In this document: positions 1 through 8,369 of the stretch, piece by piece
Position numbering within the stretch: position 1 is the first letter of the stretch
Layout of the letters: the number at the start of each line of letters is the position of its first letter
DNA from: a bacterium
Lineage (GTDB): Bacteria > Bacteroidota > Bacteroidia > Bacteroidales > Muribaculaceae
Reading direction: 5' to 3'
Assembly: GCA_004561555.1 (NCBI GenBank)
Contig: SFVH01000008.1
Coordinates: 1-45,449 of the forward strand
DNA length: 45,449 nucleotides
Made by a program: the position numbers and the translations under genes
The notes under the pieces: model-generated
Database searches by the model: none
What the model saw: the letters and a program-made list of their open reading frames with translations, nothing else
What the model was told of the DNA's origin: nothing

Positions 1-1116
1 GAGGCTGATGTAGAAATCATCCCGCCCGCAAACGACATCTACACTCACGATTGGAAAACCAATTGGTATATTCAATTAGGTGCCGGTGCACAAATGCCAT
101 TGTTTGAAAAGAATGCTGATGACAGTGCGTTTGAAAGCAACAAAATCACTGCCGTTTATGAAGTAGGTGTAGGTCATTGGTTCTCGCCTTGGTTTGGCTT
201 CCGTTTCAGAGGTCAAGGCGGTGCTGCTCACTGGGATGATGGCAACCAATGGGGCAAGATGAAATATGCCAACCTTAACCTTGAGCTTACTTGGGACATG
301 CTCAACAGCATTTGCGGTGTTAACGACAAGCGCGTGTTCAGCATCATTCCTTATGTAGGTGTAGGTGGCACTTATGGCTGGGACTACAACCGTCCTGAAA
401 TCAGAGACAATGATGGCACATGTATGGACCACCAAGGCATCATCAACGGCTCTTTCGGTATCGACTTCCGTTTCCGTCTTAACAAGCGCGTAGACCTCTA
501 CGTTGATGCTCGTGCTCTTCTCACCAGCGACAACATCAATAGTGTAGCATGGAAGACCGGTGTTGACCCGATTCTTTCGCTCACCGGCGGTCTCTCAATC
601 AACCTTGGCAAGGATGGTCGTCACACCACCAAGTATGTACCGTTTGACTGCTCAGGCACTATCCGTGACCTCAACAACAAGATTAACGACCTCCGTGGCG
701 ACTTGGCTGACACAGAAGCACGCCTCCGCGCTGCTGAAGCACAACTTCCTTGCCCGGAAGTAAAAGAAGCTGCTCCTGCAGTAAAAGAAACTCCTGCTGT
801 TAACCCGGCTATCCGCTTCAAGTTTAACTCTGCTAAGGTGTCCGACACAGACAAGGCTACCCTCTACGACGTAGCTCAAATCCTTAAGGCAAATCCTGAC
901 ACTAAGATTGCTATCAAGGGTTATGCTGACAAGCGTACCGGTACCAGCGCATACAACCAAAAACTTTCTGAACGTCGTGCAAACGCCGTTAAGGACATCC
1001 TCGTAGGTTATGGTGTTGATGCTGACCGTATGACTATTGACGCTTTTGGCGACAGCGAACAACCTTACACCGAAGTTAACAACTGGAACCGTGTTGTTAT
1101 CATGACAGTAAAGTAA
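1..1116 (+). CDS. OmpA-family outer-membrane protein (5' end outside window)
   Basis: The reading frame is open from the first base of the window, so the gene is cut at its 5' end and the signal peptide is missing; 371 codons plus stop are visible. The first ~200 visible residues alternate aromatic and polar residues (for example WFSPWFGFRFRGQGG), as in an outer-membrane beta-barrel. A heptad-like, coiled-coil stretch follows (about bases 655-745), then an Ala/Pro/Lys/Glu linker. The last ~100 residues are a peptidoglycan-binding OmpA domain, starting at IRFKFNSAKVSDTD and including the motif NQKLSERRANAV. Known role of the family: tethering the outer membrane to peptidoglycan. A strong terminator follows, so this gene ends its transcript. 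The family call is secure; the exact barrel function is not. Confidence 0.9.
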   Translation, partial: EADVEIIPPANDIYTHDWKTNWYIQLGAGAQMPLFEKNADDSAFESNKITAVYEVGVGHWFSPWFGFRFRGQGGAAHWDDGNQWGKMKYANLNLELTWDMLNSICGVNDKRVFSIIPYVGVGGTYGWDYNRPEIRDNDGTCMDHQGIINGSFGIDFRFRLNKRVDLYVDARALLTSDNINSVAWKTGVDPILSLTGGLSINLGKDGRHTTKYVPFDCSGTIRDLNNKINDLRGDLADTEARLRAAEAQLPCPEVKEAAPAVKETPAVNPAIRFKFNSAKVSDTDKATLYDVAQILKANPDTKIAIKGYADKRTGTSAYNQKLSERRANAVKDILVGYGVDADRMTIDAFGDSEQPYTEVNNWNRVVIMTVK

Positions 1117-1141
1117 TCTTGACTGAACAATCAAAACCGAT

Positions 1142-1175
1142 AAGGGGTTGCATCGTTTGATGCGACCCTTTTTTG
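1142..1175 (+). terminator. Rho-independent terminator after OmpA gene
   Basis: AAGGGGTTGCATC pairs with GATGCGACCCTTTT around a GTTT loop with one G-G/T-type irregularity, and a run of six T follows. It lies 25 nt after the OmpA stop codon. Confidence 0.88.
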
Positions 1176-1239
1176 TTACTATTTGCAAAGTGAAAAGGAT
1201 AATTTTGCTACTAAATGTAAGAAATATGATATTATTGAT

Positions 1240-1247
1240 TACCTTTG
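1240..1247 (+). promoter_or_regulatory. Bacteroidota -7 box (TACCTTTG) for MFS gene
   Basis: TACCTTTG matches the Bacteroidota -7 consensus TAnnTTTG exactly and lies 36 nt before the MFS start codon. I see no TTTG at the expected -33 distance. Confidence 0.65.
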
Positions 1248-1283
1248 CAAAGAAATAGAAAAATTATACAATAAATATACATC

Positions 1284-2939
1284 ATGAACAGTACAGTAAC
1301 AAAAAAACTGAGCGACTCGCCTGCAATGCGCTGGTCGGCATTGTTGCTACTTGCAGCGGCAATGTTTTTCGGGTATATCTTTATGGATATACTCTCTCCT
1401 ATCAAAGACCTTATGGAATCGGAACGCGGATGGGACTCCACAGCGTTTGGCACGATGCAAGGCTCTGAAACATTTCTCAACGTTTTCGTATTCTTCCTGA
1501 TTTTTGCCGGAATCATCCTTGACAAGATGGGCGTAAGATTCACTGCCGTGCTTTCCGGGGTGGTGATGCTCGTTGGTGCGGCAATCAACTGGTATGCTGT
1601 GACCGATATGTTTGCCGGCAGCAGTCTTGAGGGTTGGTTTAACACCCACCTCAACTACATTCCACTGCTATCCGAGCTTGAAGTATCACCCTTCTATGAA
1701 GGCATGCCGGCGAGTGCAAAATTTTCAGCTATTGGCTTTATGATTTTCGGCTGTGGCGTTGAGATGGCAGGCATCACGGTAAGTCGTGGCATCGTGAAAT
1801 GGTTTAAAGGCAAGGAGATGGCGTTGGCAATGGGTTCGGAAATGGCATTGGCACGTCTTGGCGTGGCAACTTGCATGATATTCTCGCCGGTGTTTGCCAA
1901 GATGGGTGGCGATATCGACGTGTCGCGCTCGGTGGCTTTTGGCGTTGTGCTGCTTATGATAGCCTTGATAATGTTTATCGCTTACTTCTTTATGGACCGA
2001 AAACTTGATAAACAAAGCGGCGAAGCAGAAGAAAAAGATGACCCGTTTCGCATCAGCGACATCAAGAAAATCCTTACCAGCGGAGGCTTTTGGTTGGTGG
2101 CATTGCTTTGTGTGCTCTACTATTCCGCTATCTTCCCTTTTCAGAAATACGCAGTCAACATGTTGCAATGCAACCTTACGTTTACAGAGGTGGCAAAAGA
2201 TTCTTTTTGGGCAGGCACATCGGTGACCGTAATCCAGTATATAGTGATGCTTTTTGTTGCTGCCGGCTCCTTTGCATTTAACTTCATGAAGAAGCCTGCA
2301 CTAAAGACGGTATCGTTGGCAGTAGCAATCATATCACTCATAGCATTCTGCTATATGGGTTATATGCGACAAAGTGCAGAGACCGTATTTGCCGTCTTCC
2401 CCTTGCTTGCTGTGGGCATCACCCCGGTGCTCGGCAACATTGTTGACCACAAAGGAAAGGCTGCTACCATGTTGGTGCTTGGCTCGCTATTGCTCATAGC
2501 ATGTCACCTGACGTTTGCATTTGTGTTGCCTGAATTTAAGGGCAGCCAGGTGGGCGGCATCATTGTGGCATATATCACCATCTTAGTGCTTGGCGCATCA
2601 TTCTCATTAGTGCCGGCATCATTGTGGCCAAGCGTCCCCAAACTTGTTGACGCAAAAATTATCGGTAGTGCATATGCTCTGATTTTCTGGATTCAAAACA
2701 TCGGATTGTGGCTGTTTCCGATGCTCATCGGCAAGGTGCTCGACGCCACAAATCCCAAGCTTGTGGAGCAAGTGAGCAACGGCGTGATTTCACGCGAACA
2801 GGCAGCCATCTCCTACGATTATACCTGGCCGCTCGTGATGCTTGCCGCCCTCGGAGTAGCAGCCTTATTTTTGGGCATACTCTTAAAGGTCGTAGACAAG
2901 AAAAAAGGCATAGGGCTTGAAGAGCCAAACATCAAATAA
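1284..2939 (+). CDS. MFS transporter, substrate unknown
   Basis: This 551-residue protein is almost entirely hydrophobic helices, about 12 or more, separated by short charged loops. The loop DKMGVRF after the second helix is the usual place of MFS motif A, and the second half opens a new helix bundle after a charged central loop near residues 240-255 (KLDKQSGEAEEKDD). A long loop between helices 3 and 4 (about residues 105-140) is unusual. The fold is inferred from helix pattern; nothing visible fixes the substrate. It stands alone between its own -7 box and the serC promoter. It should sit in the cytoplasmic membrane as a secondary transporter. Confidence 0.8.
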   Translation: MNSTVTKKLSDSPAMRWSALLLLAAAMFFGYIFMDILSPIKDLMESERGWDSTAFGTMQGSETFLNVFVFFLIFAGIILDKMGVRFTAVLSGVVMLVGAAINWYAVTDMFAGSSLEGWFNTHLNYIPLLSELEVSPFYEGMPASAKFSAIGFMIFGCGVEMAGITVSRGIVKWFKGKEMALAMGSEMALARLGVATCMIFSPVFAKMGGDIDVSRSVAFGVVLLMIALIMFIAYFFMDRKLDKQSGEAEEKDDPFRISDIKKILTSGGFWLVALLCVLYYSAIFPFQKYAVNMLQCNLTFTEVAKDSFWAGTSVTVIQYIVMLFVAAGSFAFNFMKKPALKTVSLAVAIISLIAFCYMGYMRQSAETVFAVFPLLAVGITPVLGNIVDHKGKAATMLVLGSLLLIACHLTFAFVLPEFKGSQVGGIIVAYITILVLGASFSLVPASLWPSVPKLVDAKIIGSAYALIFWIQNIGLWLFPMLIGKVLDATNPKLVEQVSNGVISREQAAISYDYTWPLVMLAALGVAALFLGILLKVVDKKKGIGLEEPNIK

Positions 2940-2982
2940 TGAAATTTAAAGTCAAAGATTAGGATATATAGAAATATTTCTT

Positions 2983-2990
2983 TAATTTTG
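2983..2990 (+). promoter_or_regulatory. Bacteroidota -7 box (TAATTTTG) for serC-serA
   Basis: TAATTTTG fits TAnnTTTG and lies 30 nt before the serC start. It would drive serC and serA together. No clear -33 element is visible. Confidence 0.6.
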
Positions 2991-3020
2991 TCTTGTTGAA
3001 ACAATACAAAACCATAAACA

Positions 3021-4088
3021 ATGAAAAAGCATAATTTTTACGCCGGACCATCAATCCTGAGCGAGTTTACAATCAAAAACACTGCAGATGCAGTGCTCAA
3101 TTTCAATGGCACCGGGTTGTCAATCCTTGAAATTTCACACCGCAGCAAGGAGTTTCAGGCAGTAATCGACGAAGCAAACGCTTTGATAAAGGAGTTGCTC
3201 GACATACCACAAGGCTATGAGGTGTTATTCCTCGGTGGTGGTGCCAGCACACAATTTTGTATGGTGCCATTCAACTTACTCAAGAAAAAAGCAGCCTACC
3301 TCGACACAGGTGTTTGGGCATCCAAAGCCATAAAAGAAGCGAAATTGTTTGGCGAAGTTGAAGTTGTGGCATCATCAAAGGATGCAAACTACACCTTCGT
3401 GCCAAAAGATTATACCGTACCGGCAGATGCCGACTATTTCCATATCACAACCAACAACACCATCTATGGCACCGAGCTTCGCGAAGACCCGAATGTTGCA
3501 GTGCCTTTGGTAGCCGACATGTCGAGCGACATCTTCTCTCGTCGCATTGATGTGTCGAAATATGATGCCATCTACGCCGGTGCACAAAAAAATTTGGCTC
3601 CTTCGGGCGTGACATTGGTGATTGTTAAAGAAGATGCTCTGGGCAAAGTGGACCGCGCAATCCCTACAATGCTCGACTATCGCACTCATGTGAGCAAGGG
3701 CTCTATGTTTAACACTCCACCTTGCTTACCCATCTACTCTGCTCTCCAAACATTGAAATGGTACAAGGCACAAGGTGGCATTGATGCGTTGGAGAAATTA
3801 GACAAAGAAAAAGCTGCACGCCTCTATGATGCAATCGACAATAGTAAAATCTTTGTAGGTACGGCAAAGGCTGAAGACCGCTCGATTATGAACGTATGCT
3901 TCGTGATGCGTCCGGAATATGCAGAACTCGACAAACAATTTATCGAGTTTGCCGGCGAACGCGGCATCGTAGGTATCAAGGGACACCGCTCGGTGGGTGG
4001 ATTCCGCGCTTCTCTCTACAATGCTATGCCGATGGAAAGTGTGCAAGTGCTCATCGACACGATGAAAGACTTTGAAAACAAACTCTAA
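3021..4088 (+). CDS. serC: Phosphoserine aminotransferase
   Basis: SerC is a PLP enzyme that converts 3-phosphohydroxypyruvate and glutamate to phosphoserine, the second step of serine synthesis; it can also serve in pyridoxal phosphate synthesis. The 355-residue length is typical. The N-terminus MKKHNFYAGPSILSE has the family NFYAGP start, ISHRSKEF is the substrate-loop motif, and GGGASTQF is the phosphate-binding turn. The PLP-binding lysine is K190 in AGAQKNLAPSG. The C-terminal end GHRSVGGFRASLYNAMP is the standard SerC ending. serA begins 16 nt downstream, so the two steps are made from one transcript. Confidence 0.97.
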   Translation: MKKHNFYAGPSILSEFTIKNTADAVLNFNGTGLSILEISHRSKEFQAVIDEANALIKELLDIPQGYEVLFLGGGASTQFCMVPFNLLKKKAAYLDTGVWASKAIKEAKLFGEVEVVASSKDANYTFVPKDYTVPADADYFHITTNNTIYGTELREDPNVAVPLVADMSSDIFSRRIDVSKYDAIYAGAQKNLAPSGVTLVIVKEDALGKVDRAIPTMLDYRTHVSKGSMFNTPPCLPIYSALQTLKWYKAQGGIDALEKLDKEKAARLYDAIDNSKIFVGTAKAEDRSIMNVCFVMRPEYAELDKQFIEFAGERGIVGIKGHRSVGGFRASLYNAMPMESVQVLIDTMKDFENKL

Positions 4089-4104
4089 ACATGCAAACAA
4101 AGCA

Positions 4105-5022
4105 ATGAAAATTTTAGTTGCAACAGAAAAACCTTTTGCAGCGGTGGCTGTGGAAGGGATAAAGAAAGTGATAGCCGAAGCGGGAGCTGAATTGGTGCTT
4201 CTGGAAAAAGGCACTAAAGACGACCTCATCAAAGCCGTTGCCGATGTTGACGGGCTGATTATCCGTAGCGACATTGTCGACACCGCCGTTATCGCTGCCG
4301 GCAAAAACCTCAAGGTGGTGGTACGCGCCGGTGCCGGAGTAGACAACGTCGACCTCCAAGCGGCAAAAGATGCCGGTATTTGCGTGATGAACACTCCGGG
4401 ACAAAACTCCAACGCTGTGGCTGAATTAGTGTTCGGTATGCTTGTCACTATGGCTCGCAACCGCTACAACGGCACTTCCGGCACTGAGCTGAAGGGGAAA
4501 ACCCTCGGCATCCATGCCTATGGACAAGTAGGTCGCAATGTGGCTCGCATCGCCAAAGGCTTCGGCATGGAAGTGTCTGCCCTCGACCCGTTTGTCACCG
4601 ACGAGGCAATGATAGCCGACGGCATCAAACCTATGCACAGCGTTGAGGAGTTGTATACCAACAATCAATATGTGTCGCTCCACATCCCCGCCACTCCGCA
4701 AACGAAGGGTTCGGTGGGCATCGACCAAATCAAATTGATGCCGAAAAACGGTGTGCTTATCAACACCGCACGCAAAGAGGTAATCAATGAAGAAAGTCTT
4801 GCAGCCGCACTTCGCGAACGTAGCGACGTGCGCTACATTGCCGACGTTAAACCCGATGCCGCTGAAGCATTCACAGCAGAGTTTGGCGACCGTGTATTGT
4901 TTACTCCCAAAAAGATGGGGGCACAAACAGCGGAAGCCAACATCAACGCCGGATTGGCTGCAGCACGCCAAACAGTGGCATTCTTGAAAGATGGATGGAA
5001 CAAATATCAAGTGAACAAGTAA
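4105..5022 (+). CDS. serA: D-3-phosphoglycerate dehydrogenase, short form without ACT domain
   Basis: SerA oxidises 3-phosphoglycerate with NAD+, the first step of serine synthesis. I chose the ATG at 4105 (MKILVATEKP); an in-frame ATG at 4072 would overlap serC. The protein is 305 residues with a 2-hydroxyacid dehydrogenase fold: substrate domain, then an NAD-binding Rossmann part (GIHAYGQVGRNVARIAKGFG) and the catalytic arginine region INTARKEV. It lacks the C-terminal ACT domain that gives serine feedback in E. coli SerA. The usual catalytic histidine in TPHxGxxT is replaced by lysine: T267-P268-K269 within TPKKMGAQTAEA. I recall similar TPKKMGAQT sequences in other Bacteroidota SerA proteins, so this is probably a lineage variant rather than decay. 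Its pairing with serC supports the role. Confidence 0.93.
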   Translation: MKILVATEKPFAAVAVEGIKKVIAEAGAELVLLEKGTKDDLIKAVADVDGLIIRSDIVDTAVIAAGKNLKVVVRAGAGVDNVDLQAAKDAGICVMNTPGQNSNAVAELVFGMLVTMARNRYNGTSGTELKGKTLGIHAYGQVGRNVARIAKGFGMEVSALDPFVTDEAMIADGIKPMHSVEELYTNNQYVSLHIPATPQTKGSVGIDQIKLMPKNGVLINTARKEVINEESLAAALRERSDVRYIADVKPDAAEAFTAEFGDRVLFTPKKMGAQTAEANINAGLAAARQTVAFLKDGWNKYQVNK

Positions 5023-5052
5023 TATAGATTTACTTTTACGAATCAATGATTT

Positions 5053-5088
5053 GGAGCCTTCAACAAAAGTTGAGGGCTCTATTTTTTG
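5053..5088 (+). terminator. Rho-independent terminator after serA
   Basis: GAGCCTTCAAC and GTTGAGGGCTC form a near-perfect 11-bp stem around AAAA, followed by ATTTTTT. It lies about 30 nt after the serA stop. Confidence 0.92.
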
Positions 5089-5121
5089 CCGACAGCAATC
5101 TGCCGTTTCAGAAAAAATTGT

Positions 5122-5129
5122 TACCTTTG
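5122..5129 (+). promoter_or_regulatory. Bacteroidota -7 box (TACCTTTG) for the nine-gene operon
   Basis: TACCTTTG matches TAnnTTTG. It lies just after the serA terminator and 145 nt before the first gene at 5275, giving a long A-rich leader of roughly 140 nt. I see no other good -7 box before 16785, so this may drive the whole nine-gene run. Confidence 0.6.
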
Positions 5130-5274
5130 CAAGTGGCTCTATCGACAAATTTTCGCAAAACAACATAAAGAATGTTTCAATCTGTCGAAAGCACTTTGAT
5201 TTACGGCAAAAATTAGAGAAATTTGCACGATAAATCAACAAAATAACTGAATAACAACAAATTTTTTCAACACA

Positions 5275-6624
5275 GTGAAGATAAAATTTCTTTCCCTTAT
5301 AGCCATAGCAAGTGCTGCTATCTACGCAATAGCACAAAATAACATTGCCGAAGAAGTGGTGTGGGTAGTGGGCGACGAGCCTATCTATAAATCACAAGTA
5401 GAAGAGCAATATGCACAAATGCAATATGAGCGTACCCCCATCAACGGTGACCCGTATTGTGTGATTCCCGAGCAAATAGCTCTTGAGAAGCTCTACCTTC
5501 ATCAAGCGGTAATCGACACCATTACCGTCGAAGACAACACTGTGGCAAGAGAGGTAAATGCTCGCATCAATTATTTCATCGAAGCCCTCGGCTCAAAGGA
5601 AAAAGTTGAGGAATATTTCCGCAAGTCGTTACCGGATATACGCGAGCAATATATGGACATTATCCGCAACCAATACATTGTGCAGCAGGTGCGCTCCAAT
5701 CTCACCAAAGACGTTAAAGTTACCCCCTCGGATGTAAGAAAATACTACGACAATCTCGACAAAGACAGTGTGCCCTTCATCCCGATGCAGGTGGAAGTGC
5801 AAATCATCACTGTCAAGCCGGTAATCCCCCAAAGCGAAATCGACGAGGTGAAATCGCGATTGCGCGAATATGCTCGACGCGTCAACGAAGGCGAAACGGA
5901 GTTTTCCACCCTTGCCATCCTCTATTCCGAAGACGGCTCGGCATCACGCGGTGGCGAGATAGGCTTTCGCGGTCGTACGGAGCTAATGACGGAATATGCC
6001 TCCGTGGCATTCAACCTCACCGACCCGAAGAAAGCATCGCGCATCGTAGAGACCGATGCAGGCTTCCACATCATCCAGCTCATTGAGAAGCGCGGGGATA
6101 AGGTGAACACTCGCCACATCCTTCTTCGGCCGAAAGTGTCGGACGCTGAGCTTACCGACGGAATTAACCGCCTCGACTCATTGAGAAGCGACATCTTGGC
6201 GGAGAAATTCCCATTTGAAGAGGCAGCTCAATATCTGTCGCAAGACAAAGCCTCGCGCAACAATCAAGGATTGATGTACAACGAGATGACCCAATCCACA
6301 AGATTTCAGATGAGCGAATTGCCGCAAGAGGTAGCCAAGCAAGTGGATAAGCTTCAACCGGGAGAGATTTCATCGCCTTTCATTATGATTGACCCGAAAA
6401 CCAACCGCGAAGTGATTGCCATAGTCAGATTGAAAAATCGCATAGAAGGACATAAGGCTACCTTGAGGGACGACTATGAAGCGCTGAAAACAATGTGTGA
6501 AAACTATACTCGCGATAAAATATTGCGCGACTGGGTAGATGAAAAAATCAAATCTACCTACATATACATCGAGGAAGGCTGGCGCGACTGCACATTCCAA
6601 CACGACGGATGGCTTAAGAAATAA
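5275..6624 (+). CDS. SurA-like periplasmic peptidyl-prolyl isomerase / chaperone
   Basis: This 449-residue protein starts at a GTG; that start gives a proper signal peptide (MKIKFLSLIAIASAAIYAIAQ), whereas no ATG near it does. The N-terminal ~170 residues resemble the SurA chaperone core (VVWVVGDEPIYKSQVEEQYA, helical). Two parvulin (PpiC) domains follow, about residues 175-275 and 277-385; ILYSEDGSASRGGEIGFRGR and VNTRHILLRPKV are parvulin landmarks. Known role of the family: escorting unfolded outer-membrane proteins across the periplasm. The next gene is an OstA-like LPS-transport protein 41 nt downstream, which suits an outer-membrane biogenesis job. Which domain, if either, is an active isomerase cannot be told. 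Confidence 0.88.
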   Translation: MKIKFLSLIAIASAAIYAIAQNNIAEEVVWVVGDEPIYKSQVEEQYAQMQYERTPINGDPYCVIPEQIALEKLYLHQAVIDTITVEDNTVAREVNARINYFIEALGSKEKVEEYFRKSLPDIREQYMDIIRNQYIVQQVRSNLTKDVKVTPSDVRKYYDNLDKDSVPFIPMQVEVQIITVKPVIPQSEIDEVKSRLREYARRVNEGETEFSTLAILYSEDGSASRGGEIGFRGRTELMTEYASVAFNLTDPKKASRIVETDAGFHIIQLIEKRGDKVNTRHILLRPKVSDAELTDGINRLDSLRSDILAEKFPFEEAAQYLSQDKASRNNQGLMYNEMTQSTRFQMSELPQEVAKQVDKLQPGEISSPFIMIDPKTNREVIAIVRLKNRIEGHKATLRDDYEALKTMCENYTRDKILRDWVDEKIKSTYIYIEEGWRDCTFQHDGWLKK

Positions 6625-6665
6625 AGTCATAACCGCCAAACCCGGCACACAACAAAGAGACGCTT

Positions 6666-8351
6666 ATGAACGACAATAGGAAAGACAACATACAAGGGCT
6701 GAAAAGGCATAAGATTCTCACCGGTGTCTTATGCCTTTCGGCTGTTTGGATGGCATACCTCATATTCAGCCCGGCAGTGCTCGCCATAAAGCCCACTGTG
6801 CCGAGTGCAAACCGCTATCAAAAAGGCAAAATCTTCCTTGAGCACGCCGATAGTTTGACCTATCAGAAGCGCGACTCAGCCCACGACTATCAGGTGTTGC
6901 GAGGAAATGTAAAATTTCGCAAAGCCGATATGTTTATGTATTGCGACAGTGCCCACTTCTACGACCAACAAAATCGTATGGATGCCTTCTCCAACGTGAA
7001 GATGGAACAAGGCGACACCCTCTTCGTTTATGCCGACGTGCTTCATTACGACGGCAACACCGAGTTGGCGCGCCTTCGCAAAATCACCAATGGTGTGCGC
7101 TTGGAGCATCGCAACACTACCCTCTTCACCGATAGTCTTGACTACGACCTCCTTGCCAATGTGGGCTTTTACTTCAAAGGCGGACGCATTGTCGACGACA
7201 AAAATGAAATCACGTCAATCTACGGGCAATATGCGCCCGACACTAAAGACTCTGAGTTTCTGTTTGATGTGGTGTTGAGCAATGAAAAGTTTGTATTGAA
7301 AACCGACACATTGTTTTACAACACCGACACTCATATCGCCGACATCGTGGGACGCACCACAATTGAGTCGGATAGCAGCACCGTGTATACCGACATGGGA
7401 TGGTATGACACTGATGCCGATGTGGCAAAACTGTTTAACCGCTCGATGGTTGTGGGCAAAGGCGGAGAGACCCTTGAGGGCGACACCCTTATCTACGACC
7501 GCGGCAACGGCTACGGCGAAGCATTCGGGAGAATGGTGCTCACCGACACTGCTAAGAGCATTATCCTCACCGGCGATTACGGCTACCACAACGAAATCGA
7601 AAATCGCTCGTTTGCCACACGACGCGCCCTTGCAAAGGAATTTTCTCAGGGCGACACCCTATACCTTCACGGTGACACTATTCGCACATATCTCGACACC
7701 GACTCCACACGCATCACCTGCGCTTATCCCAACACTCGCTTCTATCGCAGCGACATCCAAGGAGTGTGCGACTCGCTATCGTTTCAGCAACGCGACTCTA
7801 TGATATATATGCACCGCCATCCCGTGGTGTGGAATCTTGAGCGACAAGTGAGCGGAAACATCATTGAAGTGCACCTCAACGACAGCACCATTGACCGCGC
7901 CCATCTGCCTCAATACGGAATGCTTTGCGAGCATGTGGCTGAAGAATACTACAATCAGCTATACGGCAAAGAAATGACTGCATATTTTGAGGGCGGCGAA
8001 ATACGTCAACTTGATGTGAGCGGGAATGTAATGTCGATTATGCTTCCTTTAGAAAAAGACTCTACGGTCAATAAGATTGTTAATGCCGAAGGTAGTTTTC
8101 TCACCGTGTTGATTAACAATCGGCAGATGGAGAAACTAAATATGTGGCCGGAAGTGACAGGCAAAGTAACGCCTCTTTTTCTCGCTAATCGCAACAACTG
8201 CTATCTTAAAGGATTTCGCTGGCACGAAGCTATACGGCCTAAGGACCCGCAAGATGTGCTTCGCATGCCCCAAGAGATGAAAGAGATGCTCAGCGAGCCG
8301 GAAGTTGCCGCCCCGGTGAGAAAAGTGAGAAACGAAGAAGATGAAGAATAA
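6666..8351 (+). CDS. OstA-like (LptA/LptD N-terminal fold) outer-membrane biogenesis protein
   Basis: This 561-residue protein has one N-terminal hydrophobic segment (about residues 20-40: ILTGVLCLSAVWMAYLIFSP), which acts as a signal or anchor. The rest is made of short beta-repeats of the type 'GDTLFVYADVLHYDG...GDTLIYDRGNGYGEAFGRMVL', typical of the OstA-like family that shares its fold with LptA and the LptD N-terminus. Such proteins carry LPS or lipooligosaccharide across the periplasm. About four to five repeats of 'T(L/V)F-TD-LxYD' are visible, so it is much longer than E. coli LptA (~185 residues). It follows the SurA-like gene closely and precedes mutL by 18 nt. Family certain; exact transport role inferred. 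Confidence 0.87.
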   Translation: MNDNRKDNIQGLKRHKILTGVLCLSAVWMAYLIFSPAVLAIKPTVPSANRYQKGKIFLEHADSLTYQKRDSAHDYQVLRGNVKFRKADMFMYCDSAHFYDQQNRMDAFSNVKMEQGDTLFVYADVLHYDGNTELARLRKITNGVRLEHRNTTLFTDSLDYDLLANVGFYFKGGRIVDDKNEITSIYGQYAPDTKDSEFLFDVVLSNEKFVLKTDTLFYNTDTHIADIVGRTTIESDSSTVYTDMGWYDTDADVAKLFNRSMVVGKGGETLEGDTLIYDRGNGYGEAFGRMVLTDTAKSIILTGDYGYHNEIENRSFATRRALAKEFSQGDTLYLHGDTIRTYLDTDSTRITCAYPNTRFYRSDIQGVCDSLSFQQRDSMIYMHRHPVVWNLERQVSGNIIEVHLNDSTIDRAHLPQYGMLCEHVAEEYYNQLYGKEMTAYFEGGEIRQLDVSGNVMSIMLPLEKDSTVNKIVNAEGSFLTVLINNRQMEKLNMWPEVTGKVTPLFLANRNNCYLKGFRWHEAIRPKDPQDVLRMPQEMKEMLSEPEVAAPVRKVRNEEDEE

Positions 8352-8369
8352 TTAATTATATCTATCAAT

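Noticed and set aside
4072..4104. Earlier ATG for serA
   Set aside because: It overlaps the end of serC and adds residues without family likeness; the ATG at 4105 matches the usual start MKILVATEKP.
5051..5233. A 60-codon open frame between serA and the SurA-like gene
   Set aside because: It crosses the serA terminator and the operon's -7 box, so it is unlikely to be a gene.
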